From positions 71,409,045 through 71,473,044 of the forward strand of contig CM066985.1 in NCBI GenBank assembly GCA_033977485.1: DNA of 64,000 nucleotides, given 5' to 3'. Within the stretch, counting starts at the first letter, position 1, and every line of letters begins with the position of its first letter. Shown here in pieces: positions 1 to 11,785 of this stretch. The position numbers and the translations under genes were made by a program. Below the pieces are notes generated by a model, which worked only from the letters and a program-made list of their open reading frames with translations, had not been told where the DNA came from and made no database searches. The DNA comes from Hydrangea macrophylla. Taxonomy: Eukaryota; Streptophyta; Magnoliopsida; Cornales; Hydrangeaceae.

Positions 1-1
1 T

Positions 2-990
2 GGATTTCCGAGATCATCTAACAAGAATGACAAGATTTTGGTTATAGTTGATAGATTGACAAAATTAGCTCATTTTGTACCAATCAAGATGACTAAGCTA
101 TCTAGACTAGCAAAGTTGTGTGTAAAAGAAATTGTGAGACTACACGAGATTCCAGCAGTGATCATATCAGACCGTGATAGTGGTTTACGTCAAGATTTTA
201 GGGAAGTCTACAGAAGGCTATGGGTACGAAATTGAGTTTCAGTACCACATTTCATCCTCAGACCGACGGACAATCAGAATATATGATTCAGGCGTTAGAA
301 GATATGTTGAGACTTATGTTTTAGATTTTGGGAGTGACTGGGAGAAACACTTACCGTTAGTCGAGTTTACTTACAACAACGGGTTTCAGTCAAGTATTAG
401 AATGGCACCGTATGAAGCTTTGTATGGCTGTAAGTATCGATCACCGGTTTATTGGATCGAGGTTGGGAAAAGAACGTTACTAGGAACTGAGTTAGTACAG
501 ATGACTACTGAGAAGGTAAAGCTGATACGGGAATAACTTAAGGCAGCTCAGAGTCGGTATAAGAGCTATGCGGACTTTAAGCGACAACCTATGGTGTTTG
601 AAGTAGGAGATTTTGTGTACCTGAGAGTATCACCTTTGAAAGGCATTGTACAATTTGGATGGAGGGGGAAGCTTAATCCAAGGTTTGCAGGACCGTTTGA
701 GATCCTAGAGAGAGTAGGACCAGTGGCTTATCAACTAGCTCTTTCGCCAGAGTTGGAGCATGTACACAATGTTTTCCATGTATCGATGTTGAGACGATGT
801 ATGATAGATACGAGTAAGATCATAGCACCGGAACCATTGTAAATTCAGGAAGACTTTACTTATGTGGAACGACCGGTAGAGATCCTAGGTGGAAAGGAGC
901 AAGTATTGCAAACAAAAATGATACCAATGGTGAAAGTGCTATGGCGTAGTCACACAATCGATGAGCTATGTGGGAGAATGAAAAGGAAAT
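2..990 (+). pseudogene. Element A: 3' end of a Ty3 pol (integrase C-terminal part), decayed
   Basis: Broken reading frames resemble the end of a Ty3 integrase. Near position 40 there is VDRLTKLAHF, then SDRD at about 165, [14 protein letters not shown] residues ([11 protein letters not shown]) at about 400, and the [10 protein letters not shown] ... [12 protein letters not shown] block at 690-800, which is the usual end of plant chromovirus integrases. A weak chromodomain-like tail (VERPVEILG ... IPMVKVLWRSH) follows the stop at about 840. A frameshift near 230 and stops at about 535 and 840 kill it. The 5' part of the element lies left of the window. Assignment to the Tekay/Del type is by motif style only. 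Confidence 0.85.
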
Positions 991-1053
991 GATGAACGAA
1001 TATCCCTATCTTTTTTTACTAATGAGGTATAAGTTTGAGGACAAACTTCCTTT

Positions 1054-1067
1054 TTGGAGGGGAGAGT
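1054..1067 (+). other. Polypurine tract of element A
   Basis: A purine run (GGAGGGGAGAG) directly before the TGTCAC start of the LTR. This is the expected place and composition for the plus-strand primer of an LTR retrotransposon. Confidence 0.75.
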
Positions 1068-3154
1068 TGTCACATCCGTTCCAGAATTTCATAGTTTTAA
1101 AATGCATGATTTGAGGTTTTGTGAAATTATTAATGTTTATTAATAATTTGAGCTAGAGTTGACTGTGAGTCAACGGTGAGGTGTCAGTGGAGACACGGAA
1201 ACTTAAAAGTTCATTTTGCATTGGCACGATAAAATGATATTTATGTGATTTAAATGTTATTTGCAAATTTGGTATTTGGATGAATAGTGATTATATCTAT
1301 TTTGTATAATTACTGGTAATTCTAATATTGTAATAGGTCATCCTAAGAACTATGGTGAGAATGTGAGTGTTACGTGCTTAAAAAGGTAGGTTGTGTAGAG
1401 ATTCCACGGAATTTAGTTTTAGATCCTTATTTTGGACCCAAACGGAACTTGGTCGGAAACTTTTGTAAATTTTAGTTTTCATTCGTGAAATAATAAAGTA
1501 GACGTATAAGACATTTTGCGAGATAATTAGAAGTTTTGGAAACTCGTGGGGAGGTAGACATAATTACGAAAGTTGTGTCTATAAATAGGAAGGATGAGAT
1601 TTTCATGTCTCACACTTTCTAAAAAATATCTAGAGATGAGAGAGAAAAGGGAGATTTAGTTGCTACGGGCTTTGTGACGCCGATCGACGATCGTTCGTCC
1701 GTCAGATTTTCACCAGATTTTAGATTTGAACTCCTCGAGGTAAGATCTTCATTTTGATACTTCTTAGGCCGCGTTTGGCTAACTTTTCTAAAAATCTAAT
1801 TTCTAGGAATTTGGGGAAAACCCAGTGAAACTTGTAGGAATCGCGTATAATTCGAGATCCGACGTTTATTCGGGTCTCTAGTTGATCCTTCAAAGTTTCG
1901 GAGAGATCGCACGAGGTATGAATTCTAGGTCTATGAAATATATGAGATTTTCATGTTTTGAATATTGACTTTGATATTTTGAATCCGGGCGAAATTCATG
2001 AGTTAATTAGGCCCATTAATTATGCACGTGAAATTATATGAAAAGCATGTATAACTGTTTATGTGAGCATGCTATGTGTCTACTTGGGTCAAAGGGGGTT
2101 TGGTGCAATTTCATCCGGGGTTGTAAGCTCCTCGAATCTTGAGGATTTGAAGATTTTGATTGTGGTTGTCTGGTATGGAGGAAGGCCCAACCAGGACACA
2201 ATACCTGGTATGGAGGAAGGCCTAACAAGTGTACGGTATACGTGGGAGAGGTGTGCCTTCCACGTCATCGGTTTCATTACCGGATGAATGCGTACCACTC
2301 ACCCTAGGGACTATTTTTATGTGTTTCAGATGCTTAAATCATGAATTGTCATATAAGCATACATTTAGAATTGTGCACTCAGCATATAGTTGAGAAGTGG
2401 AGATTTATTCCATTGCAGGTGATAAGAAGCGAGGAAAGAAAAAGCATGAGGAGTGAGGCCGAGGAATGCCAGGGAACACTCTTGTATATACTTTTGTTTT
2501 CCATTCCAAACATGTAATAAGAATTGGTAGTAGTAGAATGTTGTAATCGAATCTTGTTACGGGTTGGAATTGTACTTGTAATCCTTAGTAAACGCTTTTG
2601 TATTTATAATCGTGTTGTTATTGGGAATTGGCTTGGAGATCCTTGGTTTGGAAAGCTAAAGAATTGAGCTTTGTTGAGAGGAATCAGTCGACTGGTCAGT
2701 GTTTCAGACTGTACCTCTGTGTTCTTGAGGTAGTTCTTTCTGATTTCGAAGGCTCCAGTCGACTGGATAGGTTATCAGTTGACTGTTTCCTGCACGAAAA
2801 GACCACATTCTGTATGCATAGTACCCAGTCGACTGGACAAGGCACCAATCGACTGAAAATTTGAAGCCCCAATCGACTGAGTCCCTGACACAGTCGACTG
2901 GACAGGTCTGGGAAACTTTTCTTCCTTTCTGCTTTAGGTCTTTAGTCGACTGGACCTCGATCAGTCAATTGGACCTCTATTTTCAAAACTGAATTCTTTT
3001 GGAACTGTTTTAATTGGACAAAACTTTTTATAACTCTGATTTAAAAGTATTTCACTTGTGTCATCCACTGTTAATTTACTTTAGTGAAATTGGGTGAGCC
3101 TTGGTGGTGTGCCACGTGTCCTATCTCTGCGTGTTAGCGGGATGGGTCGTGACA
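1068..3154 (+). mobile_element. Element A 3' LTR (2087 bp)
   Basis: It starts TGTCACATCC right after the polypurine tract and ends GGGTCGTGACA, so the ends are an imperfect TGTCAC/GTGACA inverted repeat. Directly downstream the sequence changes to the gag zinc-knuckle region of a different element (B), so element A jumped into the gag of B. The matching 5' LTR and target duplication lie outside the window. Inside it are a short direct repeat (CTGGTATGGAGGAAGG at about 2170 and 2205) and the palindrome cluster listed separately. Confidence 0.8.
2685..2971 (+). repeat. Phased CAGTCGACTG palindrome cluster in LTR A
   Basis: Nine copies of the 10-bp palindrome CAGTCGACTG or a one- to two-base variant start at 2685, 2756, 2776, 2826, 2846, 2870, 2891, 2943 and 2962. 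Gaps are 71, 20, 50, 20, 24, 21, 52 and 19 bp, so they cluster near 20 or 50 (71 is 20+51, as if one copy were lost). Variants such as CAGTTGACTG and CAATCGACTG are transitions at the central CpG, the expected decay of methylated DNA. Confidence 0.9.
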
Positions 3155-6100
3155 CCAGATGCCTAGGCATTTTGCCAAAAGATGTGCTTTACCCAAGAAG
3201 ATAACACAATACTTTAACTGTGGCACCCTCGGTCATTTGGCTTGAGACTGCAAGGCACCTAAGCGCATCGCTCATCAAAATATAGTCTGTTATAACTATG
3301 GTGAATCCGGTCACATTAGCAAGTACTGCACTGCTCCTAAACGAGTGACTTATGATTAGCAGAGTCAGACTCACTTGAATGCTATTATTCTTGATACTGC
3401 TGGATATGATGAAACTGTTTATAAAGGGTAAAACTATGAAGAAGAACAGCCCGAACAACAAGCGATGGAAGGTACATTTACTTTGTTTAACTCCCATGTT
3501 AAAGTCTATTTGATACGGGTGTTGCACTTTCATTCATATACGTTAAGACTATTCGGAGATTGGGAATTTTACCGCTACCTCACCATTAGGAGCCACAGTC
3601 AAGTTAGGACATATGTGCAAGGATTGCCCCTTACGACTAGGAGATCATGAAATCCCTGCAAGACTGATTGTTCTATCGATGAAGGAATTTGACATAATCC
3701 TGGGGATGGATTGGCTCGCTCAGGATCAAGCGAAGTTAGATTGTACGAAGAAGATAATTACATTCTCCGACGATGAAAATCAATCCTTTGATTTCCAGTG
3801 TAACCCTTTAGGAGATATGTTCCTCATAAGATGTTTAGCGAACATCAAAGTCATCAGTACAGAAATGACAGTGTCATTTATACATATAGTAAAGGACTTC
3901 GAGGAAATATTTTAAGACATTTCTAGTTTACCGCCCGAGAGAAGTATAGAGTTCTGTATTGAGCTTATACCAGGTACCGCACCAATCACTAAGGTCCCCT
4001 ACAGAATGGCCCCCTCTAAACTGTCAGAGTTAAAAGAATAAGTTCAAGAACTTGAGAACCTGGGTTTTGTACGTCCAAGTAAATCGCCTTGGGGAGCACT
4101 AGTGTTATTCGTGAAGAAGAAGAACGGAACACTTTGGCTGTTTATCGACTATAGAGAACTGAACCGAGTAAGTATCAAGAATAAGTATCCCCTACCCCGG
4201 ATCGATGATTTATTTGATCAACTACAGAGAGCTACAACATTCTCTAAGGTAGATCTACGATCGGGATATCATCAGTTGAGGGTACGAAAGGAAGATATAT
4301 CTAAGACTGCTTTCAGAACTAGATATGATCACTATAAGTTTTTGGTGATGCCATTTGGAATGACGAATGCCCCTACAGTGTTTATGGATCTGATGAATAG
4401 AGTGTTCAAGCCTTATGTGGATCAATTTGTCATCATCTTCATAGATGATATTTTGATCTATTTAAGTCAGCAGAAGAGCACGAACAACATTTGCAGATTA
4501 TAATGCAGACACTCAAGGATCATCACTTGTATGCCAAATTCAGTAAGTGTGTGTTCTGGTTACAAGAAGTAAAATTTTTGGGACACAAGGTATCATCTCA
4601 AGGAATTTTTGTGGATTCATCCAAGATAGATGTTGTGTCAAACTGGGTTAGACCGGGCAACCCTGCTGAAGTTAGGAGTTTCCTTGGACTCACAGGTTAT
4701 TACCGGAGATTTGTTGAAGGATTCTTTAAGATAGTCGTACCATTGACTGGATAGACCAAGAAAGCTTAGAAGTTCAACTAGACAGAGAAGCATGAGTGCA
4801 CCTTTCTAGAATTGAAAGAGAGACTCACTACCGCACCGGTACTAGCTATACCCAGGCCTGATGAGAGGTTCACTATCTTTAGTGATGCGTCATATCAAGG
4901 ATTGGGGTGTGTGCTTATGCAAAATGGTAGAGTTATCGCCTATGGATCTACACAACTGAAATCAAATGAGTCGAATTACCCTACTCATGACTTGGAATTG
5001 GCTGCAGTATTTGCACTCAAGATTTGGAGACATTATCTCTATGGTGAGAAGTTTGATTTATTCTCCGATCACGTGAGTCTTAAATGTTTGTTTACGCAGA
5101 AAAAAAAACCTAAGGCAACGCAGATGGATGGAGCTGATTAAAGATTACGACTTCACGCTAGAATACCACCTGGGCAAAGCTAATGTGGTCGCTGATGCTT
5201 TGAGTCAGCAAACTCGTGGGACAATTGCCTCTTTATTAGAGAATGGCGAGCATTGGAGACTTTGGTGGAGTTTGATGTGCAAGGTACTGAGGAAGGAGAA
5301 GGGAAACTTTTTGATGTTTTATCCTATAGCCTACTCTTATTGACGGCATCATCGAAGCACAGAAAGAATATGAGAAGTTTCGGGTATAGTTTGTTAAGAT
5401 GTCAAAGAAAGATCCAACTGAATAGAAAGTGGGGAATGATGGAGGATACAGATGTAGAGACAGATTATGTGTACTAGACTGTGGATATCTAAGAAAGGAT
5501 ATTCTGGAAGAAACATATAAGTCTAGATTTACAGTTCACTAGGAGTAACAAAAATGTACAAGAACTTGAAAAGAAAATTCTAGTGGGAAGGTATGAAGGA
5601 CGTAGCCAAATTTATATCCAAGTGGTTGACGTGCTAACAAGTCAAAGCCAAACATCAGAGACCCTTGGGATTGTTGCCACCGCTACTTGTCCCAGGTTAG
5701 AAGTGGGAACATATAACTATGGATTTTGTAGTGGGTTTTCCCCGATCACAGCAGAATCATGATGCCATTTGGGTAACTATAGATCGAATTGACTAAGTCA
5801 GCTCACTTGCTTATAGTATGACATACCCGGTCAAAAAGATGAGTCGGGTGTACATACAACAAGTCGTGCGACTTCACGGTACACCTGTGTCGATTATGTC
5901 AGACCGCGACTCACGCTTTACTTCTAGATTTTGGAAAAGTCTACAAGAAGCTATGAGAACGTCACTCAAGATGAGTACTACCTTTCACCCTTAGACAGAC
6001 GGGCAAACTAAGTGTGTTAATCAGATCATGGAAGATATGCTTAGGGCTTGTGTTATCGATTTTGAGGAATCTTGGGATGGCTCTGTTCGAATCATTGTAT

Positions 6101-6249
6101 GGACAACTATGTCATTCTCCGTTGTGTTGGGCAGAGGTTGGAGACACGGAGTTGTTGGGACCAGTTTTGGTTAGAGAAACCAACAAGAAGATTTCTCTGG
6201 TCAAGGAAAGGATGAGGACCGCACAAAGCGGGTATAAAAGTTATGCCGA
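3155..6249 (+). pseudogene. Element B gag-pol remnant, first part
   Basis: Old Ty3 element with many stops and frameshifts. Recognisable in order: two CCHC zinc knuckles at about 3205-3340 (FNCGTLGHLA and YNYGESGHISKYC, one Cys replaced); protease region with [12 protein letters not shown] at 3690-3720; reverse transcriptase at 4080-4750 with [14 protein letters not shown] and the active site FIDDILIY at about 4435-4460; RNase H at 4812-5210 with [13 protein letters not shown]; start of integrase with SDRDSRF at about 5900 and LYGQLCHSPLCWAEVG at 6100. At 6250 the frame is cut by element C and resumes at 20805. The gag start is removed by element A. Tekay-like by motif style. Confidence 0.9.
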
Positions 6250-9200
6250 TGTGGATATCGCAGGTGATTTCAAATTTTACCCACTTTTTAAAACACTTTT
6301 CAAATTCAAAGAGTCGCCACTTAATTTTTAAAAGGAAAATTAAGAAACCATTTAAAAGGAAACTGATCTTTTGCGAAACCAAAGATAAACTGGGTCCGAG
6401 GATTATGGAATGAAAGGGGAAGGAGCCCGGCGGACTAAAACACCCCCTTTCATCCTATCTCACGATAGGCCTCTACTCAACATCCTTTTTAATCAAATTA
6501 TTAATCTAAGCATGCCCTCAATTAATACATATATACATATACATCACACAAGCATGTTGGAAATGGTGTAAAATTGCTAACGACAAAATATCATTCATAA
6601 GTCACATAATTCAACTAGCAAACATCATGATATGCAATAGAGAACTAGAAAACGTACCCGGGATCCGGCCGCAAATATTAAACGTGTAATGCATGCAAGA
6701 ATAAAATAAACCTAAGAAAGGTCTCTAATTCATATATTCACATAAGGCAAAACCTAAGCTAAGGTGTCGCACATGGAGTCGAAAAATCAATATAAATCAA
6801 TGAAATGAATCAAACTAGAGAAGGGATAAGAAGTTGTACCTCAAATGCGCTATAAAACAAAGGTTAGTACACATGCCTTAGACAAGATATAATATCAAAG
6901 AGTAATTAATCCTAAGTCATGTTCAATTGGATACAATTTAGACAAGAGATAAGTCCTACTTATGAAAATGAATATGTATGAATGAATGCATGAATATGAA
7001 CAAGGATGAGACATGAATTTATTCATCAATTTGGATCACTAAGCCTCTGGATTTAATCTAAATTATCATTATTCAAAACATGGTTTGGGTCTTTAGGACA
7101 CCATTTGAGTTAAAATAAATAAGATTAGACAAAAACAGTAGCAGTTTTTTGTGATTTACAAAGAGCAGACCAGACATTCAAAAATAGGAATAAAATACTT
7201 TCAACTGTTAGATCTTAATGATTTTTGGATATGTTATGCCTCTGTGAGTCTAGTTTCTAACCCAAAAAGAAAATCAAGGTTTCAACGGTTAGATCTCCGG
7301 GAATATGGAAAATACTAGACCTCACTCAGGATTTTGCAACTCTCTGTCCAGAGATTTTGTATGATTTTCTAAAAATAGTAAAAAAATGAGAATCACTTAG
7401 ATCTTTTTAGGGTACCTTCCTAACACATTAAAGTACTTATAAAAAATTATTTGAGACCCCAAAAACTTAATTAGGGTTCTGATTTATTAATTTCAAAACG
7501 GACTTACTATTCTGAAAGTATTTTAAAACTCTGGACAGATTGTATTTAGCTCACAAAAACCATGATCAAACCCTTCTAATCACAAGATCTTACTAAAACA
7601 AAAATCACAGTGTTAAAGCAATGTGTTATGAACATTTTCCCGTTGGTTTCATTCGATTCCAACGGTCGGATTTCAAACTAAAAATCCTTGATCAAAAACA
7701 GTTTATGAACCCACTGTTTCATTTTGCTAGTTCAAGTTTATTGATTGGCCTCAACTATTAGAACATGAAGTTGGGGCTCAAACCAAACTACTTCTTCTAC
7801 CATTTGATGGTCATTGAAGACTATGAGGCACACCACACTTATGGATCTTGATGAAGTATTGAAATGAACTTCACAAAATCCTCAAATAAAGAACCTAAAC
7901 CTATGGACCAAAACTTGAGTTCAAAAAAAATTACTCCTACCATTTGATGGTCATTGGAGTCTAAATATAGTTACATCTACTCAAAACCTCATTGGAATAT
8001 AGTAAGGATTCCATAAGATTCCTTAATGAAGAGGTTCAAGTTATGGATTGAAACTTGAATCTCTCTAACTATATATAGATTAAAATTATTATTCATTCTA
8101 ACCTCCATGTAGATCATGAAATCTTAGAAGTTGAAGAATCAAACTCTAAGAGGTTCAATGAGATATGGAAGATCTCATGAGCCTTTTTAGTGAAATAGAA
8201 GCAAGGAAAATCAAAGATTACTTAGAGAAATTAAGATTACTCCTACCATTTGATGGTCATTGGAGTCTTAAGTGAAGTTAAAATCTAATGAAACCTTATT
8301 GGAATATGGTAAGGATTCCATAAGATTTCTCCATGAAGAGGTTCAAGTCATGGATTAAGACTTGAATCTCACTAATTATATATAGATTATGATTCATTCT
8401 AACCTCCATGTAGATCATGAGATCTTAGAAGTTGAATAATCAAACTCAAAGAGGTTCAATAAGATATGGAAGATCTCATGAACCTTACAAGAAATGGTAG
8501 AAATAAGAAATCAAAATTTGCTTTGAGAAACCAAGAACACAAATTCTTCAAAATTGATTTTATTTTAAACCCAAGGCATCAATTAGACCCAAATCAATGA
8601 AGTAATATGAGATTCAATCACAAGTTCTAAGTGGTGTGTGATGAAATGAGGTAAGAAGAGAGGTTTTGAAAATGTGTAAAGTTCCTAGAACTATGAACTT
8701 GTGATTGAATGGCCTAATTCTATCAAATGATTGAGAGGTTACCTCTAAAACCTCAAGGGATTCTTCAACTTCTTGTGAAGATCTTCCAAGACTTCAAGGT
8801 TTTCTTCAAAATTCTTCAAATTCTTCAAGCTTCTTCAAGAATTTCTTCTTTTCTCTATATGATTTTGTATCTCTCTCTCTCTCTAAATTCAAGTATATGT
8901 GTTGATTCAAGTATATTCCAAGTATATCAAAAATGGAAGAGAAGGTTTGTTTATATAGACCCTCAATCCAGGGATAAATGGGTAAATTCGGGGTGGAAAC
9001 CCATGTGCAAAGATTTCTTCTAGAACATGTGAGAAAAGCAGTCTGTTACAGCCGGCGGCACTCGACGGGTGCCGGCGGCACTCACTGAATGCCGGGCGGC
9101 ACTCCCTGAATGCCGGGGGGCAAACACTAAGTGCCGGCGCGGCACTCAGTGAGTGCCGCCGCGTTTTCCGCGTGCCGGGGCTAACTGAATTTTGTCCCTC

Positions 9201-9632
9201 TTTTTGATTTTTCAAAAATATGTTGGTGTAAACACAATTTTTCTATTCTATATATATATATATTTGTATTAATATCCCCCATGTGCATGGTATCAACCAT
9301 GTGCATGGTATATTTCTAAATATACTACTCTCTTTTTGTATTTTCTTCTTTTCCAAGATTTTTTATTTTATCCTCTTAAAAACTGGTTCCCAGACTGGGT
9401 TTCTCACACGTTCTTCATTGTTCGGGTTTCTCCCGAATACCCGAACTCTCTCTCCTCTTTCTCCTTTTTATATTTTCTGTTTTTTAATTTTGAAATTTGT
9501 CTTTGAAGAATCAAATGAAGATTTTGAATTTCCTGGAAAATCTTCGAATGTAACCGGCCATTGTCATCATCGGTCTTTTGAGAGGTAACCAATCCCTAGA
9601 TTTGACGTTTGGTCAAAATTGGGGTGTCTACA
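6250..9632 (-). repeat. Element C 3' LTR (in element orientation)
   Basis: Partner of 17422-20804 at a constant offset of 11172 bp. On the minus strand it begins TGTAGACACC and ends ATCCACA. It holds a GC-rich palindrome array (9051-9180), a (CT) run and repeated CTACCATTTGATGGTCATTG-type blocks (about 7799, 7936, 8236). Small open frames inside it occur identically in both LTRs and show no protein likeness. Confidence 0.95.
9051..9180. repeat. 20-bp-phased GTGCCG/CGGCAC palindrome array, LTR copy 1
   Basis: Seven units built on the near-palindrome GTGCCGGCGGCAC have their GCC at 9051, 9071, 9091, 9112, 9133, 9155 and 9174, that is steps of 20, 20, 21, 21, 22 and 19 bp. The array includes a perfect 9+1+9 inverted repeat (CGGCACTCA G TGAGTGCCG). 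It is an island of very high GC in an AT-rich LTR. Confidence 0.9.
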
Positions 9633-9650
9633 GTTTGCCCCTCTTTGACA
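9633..9650 (-). other. Polypurine tract of element C
   Basis: Read on the minus strand it is TGTCAAAGAGGGGCAAAC, directly before the TGTAGACA start of the 3' LTR. Two further AGGGGCAAACT matches lie inside the element (see findings). Confidence 0.8.
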
Positions 9651-9802
9651 AAGCTTGTGAAGCAACGCGTATCACAAGTGAATGTCAAAGCCTGTGTGAA
9701 AGACAAGCCTTTGACCAAACAGTCGAATCTAGGTATAAACAAAAAGTGCGTTGCAAAAATCGGGTGTGCAAATAGCCAAATGCTGGTCGTGCTCAAAGAT
9801 GA

Positions 9803-9846
9803 GCTGCCTACGTATCCCATCGGGAATCAGACCAAGACGTAGTTCG
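9803..9846 (-). repeat. Structured repeat, copy 1 (CTACGT...ACGTAG)
   Basis: A block of about 45 bp with GCTGCCTACGTATCCC at one end and ACGTAGTTC at the other, so the ends can pair (CTACGT/ACGTAG). An inner TCCC/GGGA pair is also present. Two more copies lie at 12650-12692 and 12754-12798. Confidence 0.7.
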
Positions 9847-10134
9847 AGCAAGGGACAACAAAACACAAACGCAGGTAGTCACACAGATGAATGCACCTAT
9901 CCTATCGTGATGCACGTGCTCAAGCAAATTTATACTCTATGCTTTCAGGTTCAATGACTTAGGACAATGCTACTCCTTAGAGTTAGCAAAACGTACCTCT
10001 GTCTTGAAATCCTTCTATGCTGATGACGTCCTGTCCTAGGAAAGTCATGACTATCATTTTTTTATGTGAATGCTGACCGACTGAGATGCGCTTCGTGCCT
10101 TATACTCTGGTGTTTTCCAAGAAATGAGATGTTT

Positions 10135-11030
10135 TGACCCCAAAAAGTAGAAAAGTCAGAATCGCTCCAGATTCAATGACCCCAAAAAGCAGAAAAGTCA
10201 GAATCGCTCCAGATTCAATGACCCCAAAAAGCAGAAAAGTCAGAATCGCTCCAGATTCAATGACCCCAAAAAGCAGAAAAGTCAGAATCGCTCCAGATTC
10301 AATGACCCCAAATAGCAGAAAAGTCAGAATCGCTCCAGATTCAATGACCCCAAAAAGCAGAAAAGTCAGAATCGCTCCAGATTCAATGACCCCAAAAAGC
10401 AGAAAAGTCAGAATCGCTCCAGATTCAATGACCCCAAAAAGCAGAAAAGTCAGAATCGCTCCAGATTCAATGACCCCAAATAGCAGAAAAGTCAGAATCG
10501 CTCCAGATTCAATGACCCCGAATAGCAGAAAAGTCAGAATCGCTCCAGATTCAATGACCCCAAATAGCAGAAAAGTCAGAATCGCTCCAGATTCAATGAC
10601 CCCGAATAGCAGAAAAGTCAGAATCGCTCCAGATTCAATGACCCCAAAAAGCAGAAAAGTCATAATCGCTCCAGATTCAATGACCCCAAAAAGCAGAAAA
10701 GTCATAATCGCTCCAGATTCAATGACCCCAAAAAGCAGAAAAGTCAGAATCGCTCCAGATTCAATGACCCCAAATAGCAGAAAAGTCAGAATCGCTCCAG
10801 ATTCAATGACCCCAAAAAGCAGAAAAGTCAGAATCGCTCCAGATTCGATGATCCCAGATAGCAGAAAAGTCAGAATCGCTCCAGATTCAATGACCCCAAA
10901 GAACAGAAAAGTCAGAATCGCTCCCGATTCAATGACCCCAAATAGCAGAAAAGTCAGAATCGCTCCAGATTCAATGACCCCAAAGAACAGAAAAGTCAGA
11001 ATCGCTCCAGATTCAATGACCCCAAATTCG
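10135..11030. repeat. 42-bp tandem repeat array, about 21 copies
   Basis: Unit of 42 bp (TGACCCCAAAAAGCAGAAAAG plus GTCAGAATCGCTCCAGATTCA), about 21 full copies and a partial one. Copies differ by few substitutions (AAAAAGC, AAATAGC, GAATAGC, AAGAACA variants; CATAATCG in two neighbours), which suggests recent expansion. Because 42 is a multiple of three and the unit lacks stops, both strands stay open over about 320 codons; I treat that as a by-product, not a protein. It lies in the noncoding 3' region of element C. Confidence 0.95.
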
Positions 11031-11110
11031 CTCGGTATTGCAAGGTTAATTTTTATTTTTCTTTTCCTTTTCAGAACAGTCACGCAGACTTAAACAATTC
11101 ATTTTCTATC

Positions 11111-11285
11111 GGGAGTCACGCAGACTCGAAAAATTCATTTCTATTTTTCAAAGATTGGGAGTCGCGCGGACTCGAAAGTTCATTTCTACTTTTCAAAGAT
11201 TGGGAGTCGCGCGGACTCGAAAATTCATTTCTACTTTTCAAAGATTGGGAGTCGCGCGGACTCGAAAATTTCATTTTCTAAAAAT
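11111..11285. repeat. 45-bp tandem repeat, 4 copies, then a T run
   Basis: Units begin at GGGAGTCGCGCGGACTCGAA (11111, 11157, 11202, 11247), with spacing 46, 45 and 45. A diverged fifth start lies at about 11335 after a run of about 33 T. Second tandem family in the 3' region of element C. Confidence 0.88.
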
Positions 11286-11322
<37 letters not shown>

Positions 11323-11410
11323 CTTTTTCAAGACCTGGAGTCGCGCAGACTTGACAACTTGTTTTCGGCATTTCTAAATTTGGTTTTATCCCTTCCCTTT
11401 TTGTTTTGAT

Positions 11411-11785
11411 CGGTAACCCCAGGCTGTAGTAGATGACTTATAACAAGACCGAGGATTTGATCGGTGACTCATAGGATGCGATAGACGACTTATACCAAGA
11501 CCGAGGATTTGATTGGTGACTTCAAAGGCTGCGATAGACGACTTATAACAAGACCGAGGATTTGATCGGTGACTCATAGGATGCGATAGACGACTTATAC
11601 CAAGACCGAGGATTTGATTGGTGACTTCAAAGGCTGCGATAGACGACTTATACCAAGACCTATGATTTGATCAGTGACTTCAAAGGCTGCGATAGACGAC
11701 TTATACCAAGACCGATGATTTGATCGGTAACTCATAGGATGCGATAGACGACTTATACCAAGACCGAGAATTTGATCGGAGCTGG
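11411..11785. repeat. 52/53-bp tandem repeat, about 7 copies
   Basis: Units carry GATAGACGACTTATACCAAG followed by ACCGAGGATTTGATCGGTGA and alternate between a CTCATAGGATGC form (52 bp) and a TTCAAAGGCTGC form (53 bp), so part of the array looks like a two-unit higher-order repeat. Third independent tandem family in element C. Confidence 0.88.

Noticed and set aside
8727..9588. Several 60-100-codon frames in the LTRs of element C, repeated at 19899-20760
   Set aside because: They are identical because the LTRs are identical; composition is low complexity and no family likeness is seen.
10100..11093. Long open frames on both strands (about 320 codons each) with a 14-residue repeat
   Set aside because: They follow from a 42-bp unit, a multiple of three without stops. 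No non-repetitive protein flanks them and both strands are equally open.
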